Positions 33,529 to 44,200 of a stretch of DNA of 64,000 nucleotides are shown one piece after another. The translations under genes were made by a program, and so were the position numbers. Source of the stretch: Hymenopus coronatus (Eukaryota > Arthropoda > Insecta > Mantodea > Hymenopodidae). Every line of letters starts with the position of its first letter. Position 1 is the first letter of the stretch. A model generated the notes under the pieces. That model was not told the origin of the DNA, ran no database searches, and worked only from the letters and a program-made list of their open reading frames with translations. The DNA is taken from assembly GCA_030762935.1 (NCBI GenBank), contig CM060882.1, positions 20,217,001-20,281,000 on the forward strand, written 5' to 3'.

Positions 33529-33774
33529 GATGATGATGATGATGATGGTGTTTAAGGGCGCTCAACTGCCGAGGTCATAAGCGCCCTTACGATTAAAACT
33601 TGGCAATAGCCAGTAAGAAAATACCAAACAAAAAAGTAAACACAAATAAAAGAGCTAACACAGTTGAAACGGAAGTAACAGAAACGTCCAGCCCTCTAAC
33701 CAGAGCTGGATATAAAACTCCATCTAAAATCAACACATTAAAACCAAAAGAGTTTAAAAAAAACCGCTATCACA
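33529..33774 (-). repeat. LINE 3' UTR, terminal hairpin and CAT tail
   Basis: On the minus strand, AAGGGCGCT and AGCGCCCTT (33580-33588 and 33554-33562) form a 9-bp perfect stem around a 17-nt loop. A CATCAT repeat follows directly (33529-33547) and ends at the target duplication. A hairpin beside a simple tail is the kind of structure reverse transcriptases recognise when priming on the target. Confidence 0.75.
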
Positions 33775-36700
33775 CTAAAACCTCAAGGTAAAAGAAAGTT
33801 TGGCTAAAAATTTAAAAACCCTGTCCACTGCTCTTGGGTCATCTGCCAGGACCTCGGCAAGAGAGGCCGGCATGCCCATAGATGACCGAATGTGTGCCAG
33901 GTGACCACACTCCAGCAACACATGACGAACTGTCTGTGCCTCCCCACAGAGCGCACAGACAGGAGCAGGTTCACGTTTAAAAAGGTAACTGTGAGTAAAA
34001 ATACAGTGGCCAATTCTTAGCCGAGCTAGTACTACCTCCTCCCGGCGGAATAAACGAGAGGAGGTTACCCAGTTGACAGGGAGGTCCTTCACCTCTCGCA
34101 GCTTATTACCACGGAGAGCCGACCACTCCGCATGCCAAGTCGAAAAAACGGCTCTCCGTACAGCCACTCTAAAATCTTCTGCTGTTGAATGGGTAATCGT
34201 AACACTGGGCGCTGTGACTGCCGATTTCGCTGCCAAATCCGCCGTGTCATTCCCTGGCAAGCCAACGTGTCCAGGAATCCATGCGCACTCCACATTAAAG
34301 CCAGAAGCGTGCAAAATGTGGAGAACGTCCTGGATGCGCTGCACCAAAGGATGGTAATTGTACAGCTCACGAATGCTCTGAAGGGCACTAAGGGAATCAC
34401 TAAGAATAAGGCAGTCACCTAATTTTCGACGTCGAATATACAGAAGGGCTTGATAAATAGCATATAGCTCGGCAGAATATATAGATGTGCAACTAGGCAA
34501 ACCGTAAGTAGAAGTTGCGGTGCCAGTTACAAAGGCACATCCAACACCGTCGGGGCTCTTACTACCATCGGTGTAAATACAAATACGGCCACTGTATTTG
34601 GATAAAACTTCTAAAAAGCAACGACGAATACTATCAAGAGGCGTAACAGATTTCCCGTAGAGCGTCATCCCGAGATCGACATGGGAGGTAGCGCGTAACC
34701 AAGGGGGGTGTATACTCTCTCCCTTGGATAACAGCCGAGGAATGTCAACATGGTGCTGGCGTAGAAGCTCACGGAAACGAAAACCTGCTGGCCTGGGGCT
34801 CAGAGAGCGGAGGCAGTATCGCTCGTGCAGCTCAGGGGAGAAAAACGCGTGATAAGTTGGATGCCCAGGCATACACTTCAGCCCACAGCCATAATTAGCA
34901 AGCAGGACATCACGCCGACAACGCAGAGGAGGTTCTCCCGATTCGGCGTAGAGGCTAACAACTGGGCTCGTTGGAAAAGCTCCAACGGCCACACGGATGC
35001 CCTGGTTATGGACTGTGTCTAACCTTCTGAGCACTGAAGGTCGAGCTGAAGAATACACAATGCTGCCATAGTCCAACTTCGAACGAATAACAGCACGATA
35101 AAGACGGAGCAATGTCGTCCGATCCGCACCCCAAGACTTGCCACTTAGTATCCGTAAAAGATTTAGAGAACGGTCACATCGTGCTCTAAGCTGTGCTATT
35201 TGTGGTGCCCAACAAAGTTTCCGATCGAAGATCAAACCAAGGAATCTCGCCTCGTCTGCGAAAGGAAGTAAATCTGGCCCGAGTCGAAGAGACGGCGGCA
35301 TATGCCACTTACGGCGCCAGAAGTTAACGCAGACTGTCTTCTCAGCGGAGAAACGAAAACCGTGTTTCGAGCTCCATGCATAGAGATTGTCCAAACACCG
35401 CTGGAGACGGCGTTCCAAAAACGGTGTACGCTGAGAAGTACAGAAGATGGCAAAGTCGTCCACGAATAAACAGGAAGAGACACCTTGAGGCACACATAGT
35501 GATATGGAATTTATCGCAATAGCAAATAGAGTCACGCTGAGTACCGAGCCCTGCGGCACACCGTTCTCTTGAATAAAATGGTTAGAAAAAACCGAACCCA
35601 CCCTCACTCGAAAAACGCGGTCCCGCATAAACTCCTGAATGACCAACGGTAGGCGTCCACGTATGTTCCAGTTGTGCAGAGAACGCAATATTCCCGCCCG
35701 CCAACACGTGTCGTAGGCCTTCTCGAGGTCAAAAAATATCCCAACTGTGGGGCTGTTCTTAAGAAACCCGTCCATAATCTGAGTTGACAGAGAGACAAGG
35801 TGGTCAGCAGTTGAACGTCGTCGTCGAAAGCCACACTGGATGTTCGTCAGAAGATTGTGGGATTCCAGCCACCACACCAACCGTCCATTGATCATGCGTT
35901 CCATCACCTTGCAAACGCAACTGGTGAGGGAAATAGGACGGTAACTGGAAGGAAGATGGCGGTCCTTTCCAGGTTTAAGAATGGGTATGATGGTGGCCTC
36001 CCGCCACTTGTCTGGAAAAATGCCATCAACCCAGACACGATTATAGACCTCGAGTAGGAAATCTTTGCCATCAGGAGAGAGATGTTGCAACATTTGGACG
36101 GGGATACCATCTGGACCTGGTGCTGAGTGTCGTGAAGAGGAGAGTGCATTGTCTAGCTCTGCCAGGGTGAAAAGGCGATTATAATCCTCAAGGTTGCCAG
36201 AAAGAAACGAGAATTCTTGAGATTCCACCTGGTTCTTAACTGTAAGAAACTCAGGGGAATAGTTGCCTGAGCTAGACACCTCAGCGAAAGCACTGCCTAA
36301 AGTATTCGCCACGTCAAATGTATCAACAACAGCTCCGGTAGGTGTTTTGAGACCGGCGATGGGCATATGGTTCGGTTTCCCAGCCACACGTCTTAACTTA
36401 TCCCATACGACAGAGGAAGGTGTATGTCGATTAAAGGAACCCACGAATTTATTCCATGACATCTTTTTGCTATCCTTAATAACCCGCCTAGAATGTGCAC
36501 GCATCCGTTTATAGTGTATCAGGTTATCCAGTGTAGGAAAACGCTGGAAAACCCGTAGAGCTCGTCTGCGAGCGCGAATAGCATCCCGACAGTCAGCGGT
36601 CCACCAAGGTACCGGAAATCGACGGCTGTAGCCAGTCGAACGCGGAATGGATTGCTCAGCAGCAGAAAGAATGGTCCCTGTAAGATGTTCGACCAAGTGG

Positions 36701-37464
36701 TTCACAGAGTCGTGCTCTTCGTAGCTAAATTCAGCCAAGTGGGAGTACAGTTCCCAGCTGGCGTGGTCTAGGCGCCAACTAGGTAAACGGGTGGAACATA
36801 CAACGGGTGTCAAGACACTAATACGACAAGGAAAGTGGTCACTAGAATGCAAATCCGAGATGATATTCCAGCATAAGGTGACTGCCAGCTGAGGGGAACA
36901 AATTGCAATGTCAATGTGTGAAAAACTATGAAATGCGTCAGATAGAAAGGTGGGCTCTCCGGTGTTCAAGAGAGCAAGATTCTGACTATCCAAGAAGTCT
37001 TTAAATAGCGTACCTCTCGCACAAGCCCGAGGAGAGCCCCAAAGAGGGTGATGGGCATTGACGTCGCCTACCAATAAAAAGGGTGGTGGCAACTGCGAAA
37101 TGAGGTGTTCTAAGTCGCTGTGCGAGAGGTCCGCAGATGGAGGCAAATAGATACTGCAAATGGTGAATGAAGCGGAGGGTAGCTTAATGCTGACAGCAAC
37201 GGACTGGATTGCAGATTGTATGGGTACGGAGTTGGCAAAAATATCATCTCGAATAAGCATCATAGTGCCCCCATGTGCCGGGACACCGTCCTCCGGGGAT
37301 AAATCACATCGTACGGAGGAGTACTGCCTGATGGTAACGGTGTCCTGTGGACGGAGCTTCGTCTCTTGTAAACATACAGCCAAGGGTTCATGCTGGCGCA
37401 GCAACAAGTCAAGCTCTGGTCGATGTGGTCGAATTCCGCGTATGTTCCAATGGAGGATAGCCAT
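33775..37464 (-). CDS. LINE ORF2: APE endonuclease, RT, RNase H
   Basis: A 1229-residue polyprotein performing target-primed reverse transcription. The APE-like endonuclease fills about residues 1-225: starts MAILHWNIRG, with CLQETKL, HGGTMMLIRDD, LVGDVNAHHPLWGS and SSDHFP. The reverse transcriptase covers about 440-720: YRPISLTSCVCKVMERMI, FFDLEKAYDT, NGVPQGSVLS, and the catalytic box LFVDDFAIF. RNase H is near 960-1080: IYTDGSKS, SAELYAIYQALL, LSDSLSALQSI, WIPGHVGLPGNDTADLA, giving the D-E-D-(H)-D set. The C-terminus holds CALCGEAQTVRHVLLEC, a CCHC-like motif. The first ATG lies 22 nt after the ORF1 stop. No stops or frameshifts are seen. Confidence 0.93.
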   Translation of the reverse strand: MAILHWNIRGIRPHRPELDLLLRQHEPLAVCLQETKLRPQDTVTIRQYSSVRCDLSPEDGVPAHGGTMMLIRDDIFANSVPIQSAIQSVAVSIKLPSASFTICSIYLPPSADLSHSDLEHLISQLPPPFLLVGDVNAHHPLWGSPRACARGTLFKDFLDSQNLALLNTGEPTFLSDAFHSFSHIDIAICSPQLAVTLCWNIISDLHSSDHFPCRISVLTPVVCSTRLPSWRLDHASWELYSHLAEFSYEEHDSVNHLVEHLTGTILSAAEQSIPRSTGYSRRFPVPWWTADCRDAIRARRRALRVFQRFPTLDNLIHYKRMRAHSRRVIKDSKKMSWNKFVGSFNRHTPSSVVWDKLRRVAGKPNHMPIAGLKTPTGAVVDTFDVANTLGSAFAEVSSSGNYSPEFLTVKNQVESQEFSFLSGNLEDYNRLFTLAELDNALSSSRHSAPGPDGIPVQMLQHLSPDGKDFLLEVYNRVWVDGIFPDKWREATIIPILKPGKDRHLPSSYRPISLTSCVCKVMERMINGRLVWWLESHNLLTNIQCGFRRRRSTADHLVSLSTQIMDGFLKNSPTVGIFFDLEKAYDTCWRAGILRSLHNWNIRGRLPLVIQEFMRDRVFRVRVGSVFSNHFIQENGVPQGSVLSVTLFAIAINSISLCVPQGVSSCLFVDDFAIFCTSQRTPFLERRLQRCLDNLYAWSSKHGFRFSAEKTVCVNFWRRKWHMPPSLRLGPDLLPFADEARFLGLIFDRKLCWAPQIAQLRARCDRSLNLLRILSGKSWGADRTTLLRLYRAVIRSKLDYGSIVYSSARPSVLRRLDTVHNQGIRVAVGAFPTSPVVSLYAESGEPPLRCRRDVLLANYGCGLKCMPGHPTYHAFFSPELHERYCLRSLSPRPAGFRFRELLRQHHVDIPRLLSKGESIHPPWLRATSHVDLGMTLYGKSVTPLDSIRRCFLEVLSKYSGRICIYTDGSKSPDGVGCAFVTGTATSTYGLPSCTSIYSAELYAIYQALLYIRRRKLGDCLILSDSLSALQSIRELYNYHPLVQRIQDVLHILHASGFNVECAWIPGHVGLPGNDTADLAAKSAVTAPSVTITHSTAEDFRVAVRRAVFSTWHAEWSALRGNKLREVKDLPVNWVTSSRLFRREEVVLARLRIGHCIFTHSYLFKREPAPVCALCGEAQTVRHVLLECGHLAHIRSSMGMPASLAEVLADDPRAVDRVFKFLAKLSFTLRF

Positions 37465-37486
37465 TGAGTATATTATGGGATAAGTT

Positions 37487-38938
37487 TCAAATCGAAAGAC
37501 GCTTCTGCAGATTGGGATTAGCTGGTCGGTTCAATTTGTTCTTCTTAGGCGTTGGGCTAGTACTATTTTCAGGAGCACGATCCTGCCGTTTCCGCACTGT
37601 CCCTCTGGCAGTGGCGGCAGAATCCTCCTGGTCCATCTCCTCCACAAGCGAGGTCCCTTTTTCAAGAGCAGTTTTAGGTCCAAGTAGTTCGAACCGATTG
37701 GATGTGCTGATCGGCGAAGACGGCCGTCGCCGATTCACGCCCTCCTCCCCAGATGACCCTTCAGAGGAGGATACACGTGTGGAGTTGCGTGAACTTTTCT
37801 TACCTTTAGATGACTTGGTAATAGATTGCACATTCTCTTTCAAGAAGTCTTGTCGTACATACTTGGTCTTAAACTGTTTTTCCGGGGCAGAAGACGTCGT
37901 GAATTTACCAACTTTAGTTCCAGAGGTCGAGGCTTTCGGTGACAACTGTGCAGGACTATTCTGTAAGCTAGCGGATTTGGCAGATGTTGATACCAACTTG
38001 GGTGTAGGTGCCGAAGGCTTTGGCAGCGCTTGGGCTAAAATAACCTTTTCCGCAATTGTAGCCCCGTTCATATCGCCGGTCTGTGTTGCGATTTCCCGAC
38101 GCGGTACCGGTTTAGCTGCAACTGAGCTATAGGTACCGGACCTCGGGGCAGAGGGTTGGCGGAGTCGCAGGAGCTTCCGGGCTTCCAAGAAGGACACCTT
38201 CTCTTTCACCCGTATCTCCTGGATCGCTCGTTCCTCTGCAAAACGGGGGCAGTCTCGGGAACTAGATGGGTGTTCCCCGTTACAGTTCACACACGATGGA
38301 GCTGAAGCACAAGCCCCATCGTGGGAGATGTCACCGCAGTGGACGCAGGTGGACTTGCCGGTACACAACTCACTAGTGTGACCAAAACGTTGGCATTTAA
38401 AGCACCTCAGCGGATTGGGTATATAAGGCCTAACTTCGATGGCTTCATACCCTGCCCTAATCTTTTGAGGCAGATCAACCCGATCAAAAGTAAGAAACAG
38501 GGTACGAGTAGGCAGGAATTCACCGTTGATCTTACGTTGTACCCGATAAACAGCTGAGACACCCTGAGTCGCAAGATTTTCTTGGATCTCCTCAATTGAC
38601 AAACCGTCCAACGCGCGGGTTGTTATTACACCGCGGGAGGAGTTCAGCGACTTGTGCACCTCGACCTTCACTGGATAGCTGGCTAACATGGTGGCTTTAA
38701 GTATTCTTGCAGCTTGCGAGGCGGAGTTGGCTTCGACAAGAAGTGTACCATTGCGAGCTCGAACGCAGGATTTAACAGGACCAGCAATGGCATCGAGACC
38801 CTTTTGGATAGTAAAAGGGCTCACCGTAAGGAACTTCTTACCTTCCTCTGTCCTATGAATGACCAAGTAGCGAGGACCACATGACTCGACTACTTCCTTT
38901 CCAACTTCTTTATTAAGGGGTTTTTGTTTTGGTGCCAT
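37487..38938 (-). CDS. LINE ORF1: Gag-like protein, three CCHC knuckles
   Basis: A 483-residue RNA-binding protein expected to coat the element RNA. The N-terminal half resembles an RRM-like Gag fold (VIHRTEEGKKFLTVSPFTIQ). Three consecutive zinc knuckles follow at about residues 177-235: CFKCQRFGHTSELC, CVHCGDISHDGAC and CVNCNGEHPSSSRDC, then PRFAEERAIQEIRVKEKVSF, a signature common after the knuckles in I/Jockey-type ORF1. The C-terminal 200 residues are low-complexity and end in KKNKLNRPANPNLQKRLSI. A start at MAPKQKPLNK fits the end of the GC-rich leader. Confidence 0.92.
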   Translation of the reverse strand: MAPKQKPLNKEVGKEVVESCGPRYLVIHRTEEGKKFLTVSPFTIQKGLDAIAGPVKSCVRARNGTLLVEANSASQAARILKATMLASYPVKVEVHKSLNSSRGVITTRALDGLSIEEIQENLATQGVSAVYRVQRKINGEFLPTRTLFLTFDRVDLPQKIRAGYEAIEVRPYIPNPLRCFKCQRFGHTSELCTGKSTCVHCGDISHDGACASAPSCVNCNGEHPSSSRDCPRFAEERAIQEIRVKEKVSFLEARKLLRLRQPSAPRSGTYSSVAAKPVPRREIATQTGDMNGATIAEKVILAQALPKPSAPTPKLVSTSAKSASLQNSPAQLSPKASTSGTKVGKFTTSSAPEKQFKTKYVRQDFLKENVQSITKSSKGKKSSRNSTRVSSSEGSSGEEGVNRRRPSSPISTSNRFELLGPKTALEKGTSLVEEMDQEDSAATARGTVRKRQDRAPENSTSPTPKKNKLNRPANPNLQKRLSI

Positions 38939-39397
38939 AGAAAAAATGGTATAAATTCATCCCCCAGTGCTCCCCACCCACCACGGAGCCCAACGAGGGG
39001 TCACCCCACTGGGGTGACAGGGCTACACAGGGGATATAGCGGGCTCGCCGTCCCACTCACCCTGGAGTTCGGTGTAATACCTAGTCCTGGCCGATTGACT
39101 AGGGGTGGGTTAGTCCCTAGCCTCCCGTTTAGGCAAATCAGAAACCAAAGCGGTGTATTAGGCTGCGCACCCTCCCCAGTTACTGAAAGACAGAAGCCCA
39201 GGCTCAGGTACGCAACCCTCAACCAACCAGGATATTCCTCTTCACCGACACGGGTCTCCACGCACGGCCTACACGTGGGTGGGCATTTTGACCTTCTGGC
39301 TCCCTCACCACTCTGAGGTTGCCCACAGAGGGAGTCAAGGTGGCTCGGGACCCCGGGTGCGCCTAACCCGTACCTACCGCAGTAGGCCCCTGGGGGG
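38939..39397 (-). promoter_or_regulatory. LINE 5' UTR / presumed internal promoter
   Basis: 459 bp, markedly GC-rich relative to the surroundings, starting CCCCCCAGGGGCCTACTGCG next to the target duplication. Transcription of a full-length LINE needs a promoter downstream of the start, so this region is the likely site. No specific motif was identified. Confidence 0.5.
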
Positions 39398-39409
39398 ATA
39401 AACAGGGTA

Positions 39410-39474
39410 TTGAAGCTATTGAACATCACTGGGAAAAGTGTATCGAGCTGAAAGGAGACTATGTAGAGAAATAG
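39410..39474 (+). pseudogene. Mariner B transposase, C-terminal piece
   Basis: IEAIEHHWEKCIELKGDYVE then K-stop, continuing the frame interrupted by the LINE at 33516/33528. It matches the end of the copy A transposase residue for residue apart from a few substitutions. Confidence 0.85.
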
Positions 39475-39539
39475 AGGTTTTCCCCTAAATTTTTGTGCTT
39501 TCTTTGTTAGGGCGGGTACTTCTGGAACAGCCCTTGTAT

Positions 39540-40541
39540 ATACCTACCTACCTTTACTAATGGAAGGTTACACCAGATGCTACTTTTTCAAATCCCTAAA
39601 TGAAGCTTTTGTTATATATTTTCCATTTACACTTTCTTTCTGTCAATTTTGACTGTCCCAGGACAAAGGGGAACACATCAAATTTATCCACTTTACAGAA
39701 AGTAAGAAACCAAAACAACTATAGTAAAAGCTAGCTTTGAAATTGTCTCTGAACTCTTATGCAAATATTTTGGAGTTATACAATTGTGCATTTTATCTTT
39801 TACAAAAGCATATTTCAGTCTTTAAAATATATGCACTGGCCAAAAATACTAAGAGAATCTTCAATTGTGGTGTTATCTATTGGTCTTTGATGTGTCAAGT
39901 CTTTATACCAGCATGGTCCAGATTTATTTGTTCAATTTGTGTATCCCACACATCGTGCAATAGATCAGCATTCACTATTATCTGTCCATCCTTACTTCAC
40001 CGGCGATGTAAACAAACCAGAATGTGTTCTGCGAATGCATGTGTACATACCCTGTGGTGCTAAGATGTGCTCGTCTGCTGTGGAATTGTAAAACTGGTAC
40101 CCACGTTTAGAAGGAAAAGACTTACGGTTCACGATAATGATTACTGCTTGAAATGTGTAATAAATAAAACAAGGCAAGTTGTTACGCAGAACAAAATGCA
40201 GATATATTGTTTTGGATGTTTGCTGAAGTCTGCACACATACATCACTCCAACAGTTTTTTTGCAAATGTTAGCACTCACATACGGACATTTCTTTAATAT
40301 ACTGTCATAATGCAGTAACTTACTCAGAAGAGCTACTCTGAATATAGAAATGGCTCCACTTCCCCAGGATACGAGTCATCTGTTGCTGTTGCATGCAAAC
40401 TGTCTGAATGAATCATCACAGAGAATGATAATTAATTGGTAAACGACAATGTCCATCATTCCCTCCAAATTCCATTTGTTTGCTCTTCCTGAACAATGCA
40501 TTTTTGGTTGCCACTTTTGGAAAGGTGCTTGAAAAAGACAC
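39540..40541. other. No gene recognised
   Basis: AT-rich sequence. The frames on both strands are short and have no motif. Confidence 0.5.
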
Positions 40542-41800
40542 GAGGGTGGTCTAAAAAGTTCTCGGCCTCACCCAGAGATTGCGGCACTACTTGCATGATT
40601 TTTTTCCTTACGTTGGTACACATGTTAATATGTAAAAATTACACATCATTTCAGGCACTAGATGACTATAAGCAGTTGTTTGAAGCAGTGGAAGTGCGCA
40701 TTGCCTTGAAAATGGAGAAATTCGGGTATCGTGCTGTGACTAAATTTTTCATAAAAGAAGGTTTAACACCTACAGAAATTCATTTGCAGATTGTAAATGT
40801 GTATGGTAATTCTTCACCTTCGGTTTCCCCTGTGAAGAAATGGGCCGCCGATTTTAAATGTGGCCATGAAAGCATCCAAGACGATATACGCGAAGGATGT
40901 CCAAAAACTGTAACCACACCGGAAATCATTGAAAAAGTGCATGACATGATTTTGGAAGATTGGCGTATAAAGGTGGATGAAATGGCTAATACTCTTGGAG
41001 TTTCAAAGGAATGTATTGGTCACATCTTGCATTGGGAATTAAGCATGAAAAGGCTTTGCGCAAGATAACAAACTGTGGATAACAAACACATTCACATGAT
41101 ACTTTCTGAAAAGTGCCTGGCACATTTTTAGAAGAACAGAAGTGACTTTTTGCGCCAATACTTTTCAATGGATGAAACATGGATTCACCCCTACATACCC
41201 GAATCCAAGCAGCAGTCGAGGCAGTGGACAGAAGCTGGCTCTACAGCTCCAAAGAAACCGAGGATGTGCCATCAGCGGGAAAGATCATGGTGTCAGTGTT
41301 TTGGGATGCCAAAGGAATTTTGTTGATTTATTATATCGAAAAAGGTAAAACCATTACTGGAGAATACTACTCTCAACTTCTAACCAAACTGAAAGTATTC
41401 GTGAAAACAGACCGGGTGAAAAAAGAAAAAAATTGTTTTCCATCAGGACAATGTACCTGCCCACAAAAGTGTTTTGGCAATGAGGAAATTGAGAGATCTG
41501 CACTATGAAGTGCTGGAACATCCACCCTATTCCCCAGATTTGGCTCCCTTGGAGTTCCATCTGTTTCCAAAACAAGAAATTCCTCACTGGTAGGCGCTTT
41601 TCATCCAATGAAGAAGCAATTGCAGCTGTAAACAAGTACTTTGCAGCACTTCAAGAGGAGCACTACAGAGAGGGGATAGTGGAACACTGCTGGACAAAAT
41701 GTATTGATATTACAGGAGATTATGTTGAAAAATAAAACTACTTTGAAAGTATGAATTGTGGTTTTTCACTATCAGGCTGAGAACTTTTCAGACCACCTAG
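40542..41800 (+). mobile_element. Mariner element copy C (different family)
   Basis: Inverted ends: GGGTGGTCTAAAAAGTTCTC at 40545 and, in reverse complement from the right, GGTGGTCTGAAAAGTTCTCA. Length about 1.26 kb. The TA target is recognisable only at the right end. The interior holds one broken transposase. Confidence 0.85.
40712..41735 (+). pseudogene. Mariner C transposase, broken
   Basis: Starts MEKFGYRAVTKFFIKEGLTP with the paired HTH region (VKKWAADFKCGHESIQDD, then GVSKECIGHILHWELSMKRL), followed by a stop after LCAR at 41066. It resumes in other frames with SMDETWIHPY (first Asp and an intact Trp), KIMVSVFWDAKGILLIYYIE (41287 on), FHQDNVPAH (second Asp, frame change near 41430) and SPDLAPLEFHLFP. 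The third catalytic Asp (normally PSD) reads Glu. The C-terminus is GDYVEK at 41735. At least two frameshifts plus a stop inactivate it. Confidence 0.85.
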
Positions 41801-42735
41801 GTATTGTACCTTGGCTAATTTAAAAGTTTTGTAAAATTTATGTTGCTTTCGAAAACACCAGTAAATTCTACCGTTAAATTGAAAATATTTTCTAATGAAA
41901 AAGTAAGGTACTTTTTACACAACTTATTATACACATTAGGAATAATTCTTTCCTTGCTTACATTTCACCACACTGGTATTACATGTTTCCATCATTATTT
42001 GCCGACTAGAAAAGCCGCTAAATTACACAGTGCATATTCATTGTTACTTTAAGATGATATGATTAAATGATCAGAAAATTTTGTTCCTTGATCATTCATT
42101 CTATATCATTTAAACATTGCAGAGTTTAATACAATATTTCTATACTCTCTTGGCAATTTAAGAGGAACTATTTTGTGATGTAGAAAAGTGGTAAAATGTT
42201 CAGCAACCAATCAGAGGCCTTGCAACCTGTTGATTTTGTTTACGTTGCCGTGAAATAAGGATGGATGGGGAATAAATGTTTCCATGGATTTTAATGATCT
42301 GTGAATACTGTAGACAATCAAATGCTTTATCTGGGAGGAATATATGATGCAGTTATTGTGATCCCAAGGTTGAAAATTAAAGCTAAGGTTTTTAAAACTA
42401 GTGCTTTGTAAATTAGTGTAACATAGTGTTGTTATTATTGAAAATAAAAGATTCTACAAGTGTGCAAGTTTCATGGACAGTGGGTGTAGGAATCTCTTTA
42501 GGAAACTACTGTTTATCACAATTCTTGTAATTTTCTCATGCAACGAGAAAATGTTTTTTTTTAAGCATTATTTGTGTTTCATTTACATGTTTTGATATTA
42601 TTGCTTTTCATTTCTGTGTTTTTGCATAGTCTGTGCATACTTATGCACGTCATAACCATGTTATACACATTTAACTTTTATTTCCCCTTAGAGAGAACAT
42701 GTGTTTGTTTACATTAGCAGATTGTGAAATACCAC
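41801..42735. other. No gene recognised
   Basis: AT-rich; no repeats or coding assigned. Confidence 0.5.
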
Positions 42736-42739
42736 TTAA

Positions 42740-42925
42740 TTTTGCTCAGAGGCCTCTCTATCAAGCTTGAGGTTTACGTGCCGTAAATCTACGACAAGGG
42801 ACCAATGGCTTTACTTCCCTTCCAACGGATGCCACGCTAAGAATTTTTACATCCATTTGAACCCGCGACCTTGGGTATATGAAGTTAGCATGGTAACCAT
42901 TACACCAAGGAGGGCAACATAGTGA
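42740..42925 (-). mobile_element. SINE family A, minus copy
   Basis: Minus strand: GTTGCCCTCCTTGGTGTAAT, GGTTACCATGCTAACTTCAT, CCCAAGGTCGCGGGTTCAAA, GGATGTAAAAATTCTTAGCG, then GTCGTAGATTTACGGCACGT and a truncated 3' body. Confidence 0.78.
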
Positions 42926-43272
42926 CTGGCATCCAGTGTATACACTGTTTTGGTGTTGTTTATTTAGCCATATGTGTGGGCAACTAATTAATAGTCGTCA
43001 CACAGAATCCAGAATTTGAAGACTTATACCTAGCAATATAGTACCTTTCCTGGTACAAGGTTTGTATAATTTTGTTTCCTCTCCACTCATCCCTTTTTCC
43101 TTATCTAGTGTATGTTATCACTTATAGGATTTTTCATACCCTACTAAGCCCCCTGAAAAATGTGTAAACAAAGATTTACTGTATTTATTCCTTAAACAGA
43201 ATGGTATGTGTTTATTCTCACAAACCTGAAAAATGCACTTTATCATAAAGTTTATGGCATGCTGTACATTAT

Positions 43273-44200
43273 ATTTTTACTTTCTCTACATGAACTATGT
43301 ACATAGCATACAGAGAAGGTATTGTATTGCACCCAAAAATTTGATACCAAGATTTCACGGAAAAAAATGTTTTGGGACTCCCTGAATCAAAAAAAAAAAA
43401 AAAATAAAACATTTTTAGAAAAAGGGGTCCATATATGTGTCTGTTTGTATGAGTGTGTGTGTGTCTGTGTGCAGCATAGCTTAAAAACAAAAATTCCATT
43501 AAATACTAAACTTGATACTTTAGTTCAATATCTCCCAAGGATGCGACATCAAGATTTTTAAGAAAATCCTCCCCCCTTAACTACCCTTTATATGGAAAAA
43601 AATTAGAAACTTTTGATTTTCTCAAAAATGGTTCTAAAGATTTTGATTAAAATCTCTTTAATTTACAATAGATTCATGACAAACAAAATGTATACATTTA
43701 ATTTTCTAGGAATAGCTCTGAGGCTCGCTCTTTCTATTATGGATGAGTTCTGTTGAATTTTGCATAACAGATAAACCGTAAGAGATAGACAAAAACATAT
43801 TACACAAAAAATGTAGAGCTTCTTAAAGCACACAATTTATGTCATATACATTTTTTGGTGGAGTTGACCATTTTCGAGATATTCCTTGTTATTGGTTTCA
43901 GTTTTAAAATACCTAAAGCTTTTCTCATACTGGAGGTTGTCAATTCCTGACCACACAAAGAAACAGATTTCAATCCCATAACAACCACATTTCAAAACAT
44001 GTGACTGTTGGTTTACTATTAGTCTAGTGTATTCCCTTATTTCCCTTCTAGTTATAAGGAACTAAGTAATAGCACTGTTTTAGCTAATGTTTATTTTAAT
44101 TAGCATGAAGTAAGTAGAAGAATAAGCATATCAATAATAATTTGTTACAGAGATGTACAGAAAGTCATGTGAATGGAACACATCAGATTTTTTATATTGT
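43273..44200 (+). repeat. R1 copy, reference-quality full length
   Basis: The clearest full copy: TTTTTACTTTCTCTACATGA at left to CAGAAAGTCATGTGAATGGA then ACACATCAGATTTTTTA at right, about 925 bp. Subterminal ACTTTCTCTAC and GTACAGAAAGT are partly inverted. There is a poly-A patch at 43388, a TG-rich patch at 43440-43470, and no open frame with recognisable domains. Confidence 0.82.

Larger units (their letters stand above)
33529..39397 (-). mobile_element. Full-length I/R1-type LINE with 12-bp TSD
   Basis: A complete non-LTR retrotransposon, 5869 bp, on the minus strand: GC-rich 5' UTR (39397-38939), ORF1, 22-nt gap, ORF2, short 3' UTR with a hairpin, and a (CAT)n-type tail. A perfect 12-bp target duplication ATAAACAGGGTA lies at 33517-33528 and 39398-39409, inside a mariner. 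Both ORFs are open, so the insertion is recent and could be competent. RNase H in ORF2 plus a three-knuckle ORF1 places it in or near the I/R1 group. The exact clade needs a tree. Confidence 0.92.
32334..39536 (+). mobile_element. Mariner copy B split by a LINE
   Basis: Same family as 2744-4019. The left end (GGGCTGTCCCAGAA, TA at 32332-32333) and right end (TACTTCTGGAACAGCCC, TA at 39537-39538) bracket about 1.32 kb of mariner interrupted by a 5869-bp LINE at 33529-39397. The 3' piece (39410-39536) resumes exactly where the left piece stops. Confidence 0.85.

Noticed and set aside
37464..38132. 222-codon plus-strand frame
   Set aside because: Antisense shadow of LINE ORF1, which has clear zinc knuckles on the other strand.
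40000..42000. CRISPR-like or bacterial operon structure
   Set aside because: No regular repeat-spacer pattern; spliced genes and eukaryotic transposons make a prokaryotic origin untenable.
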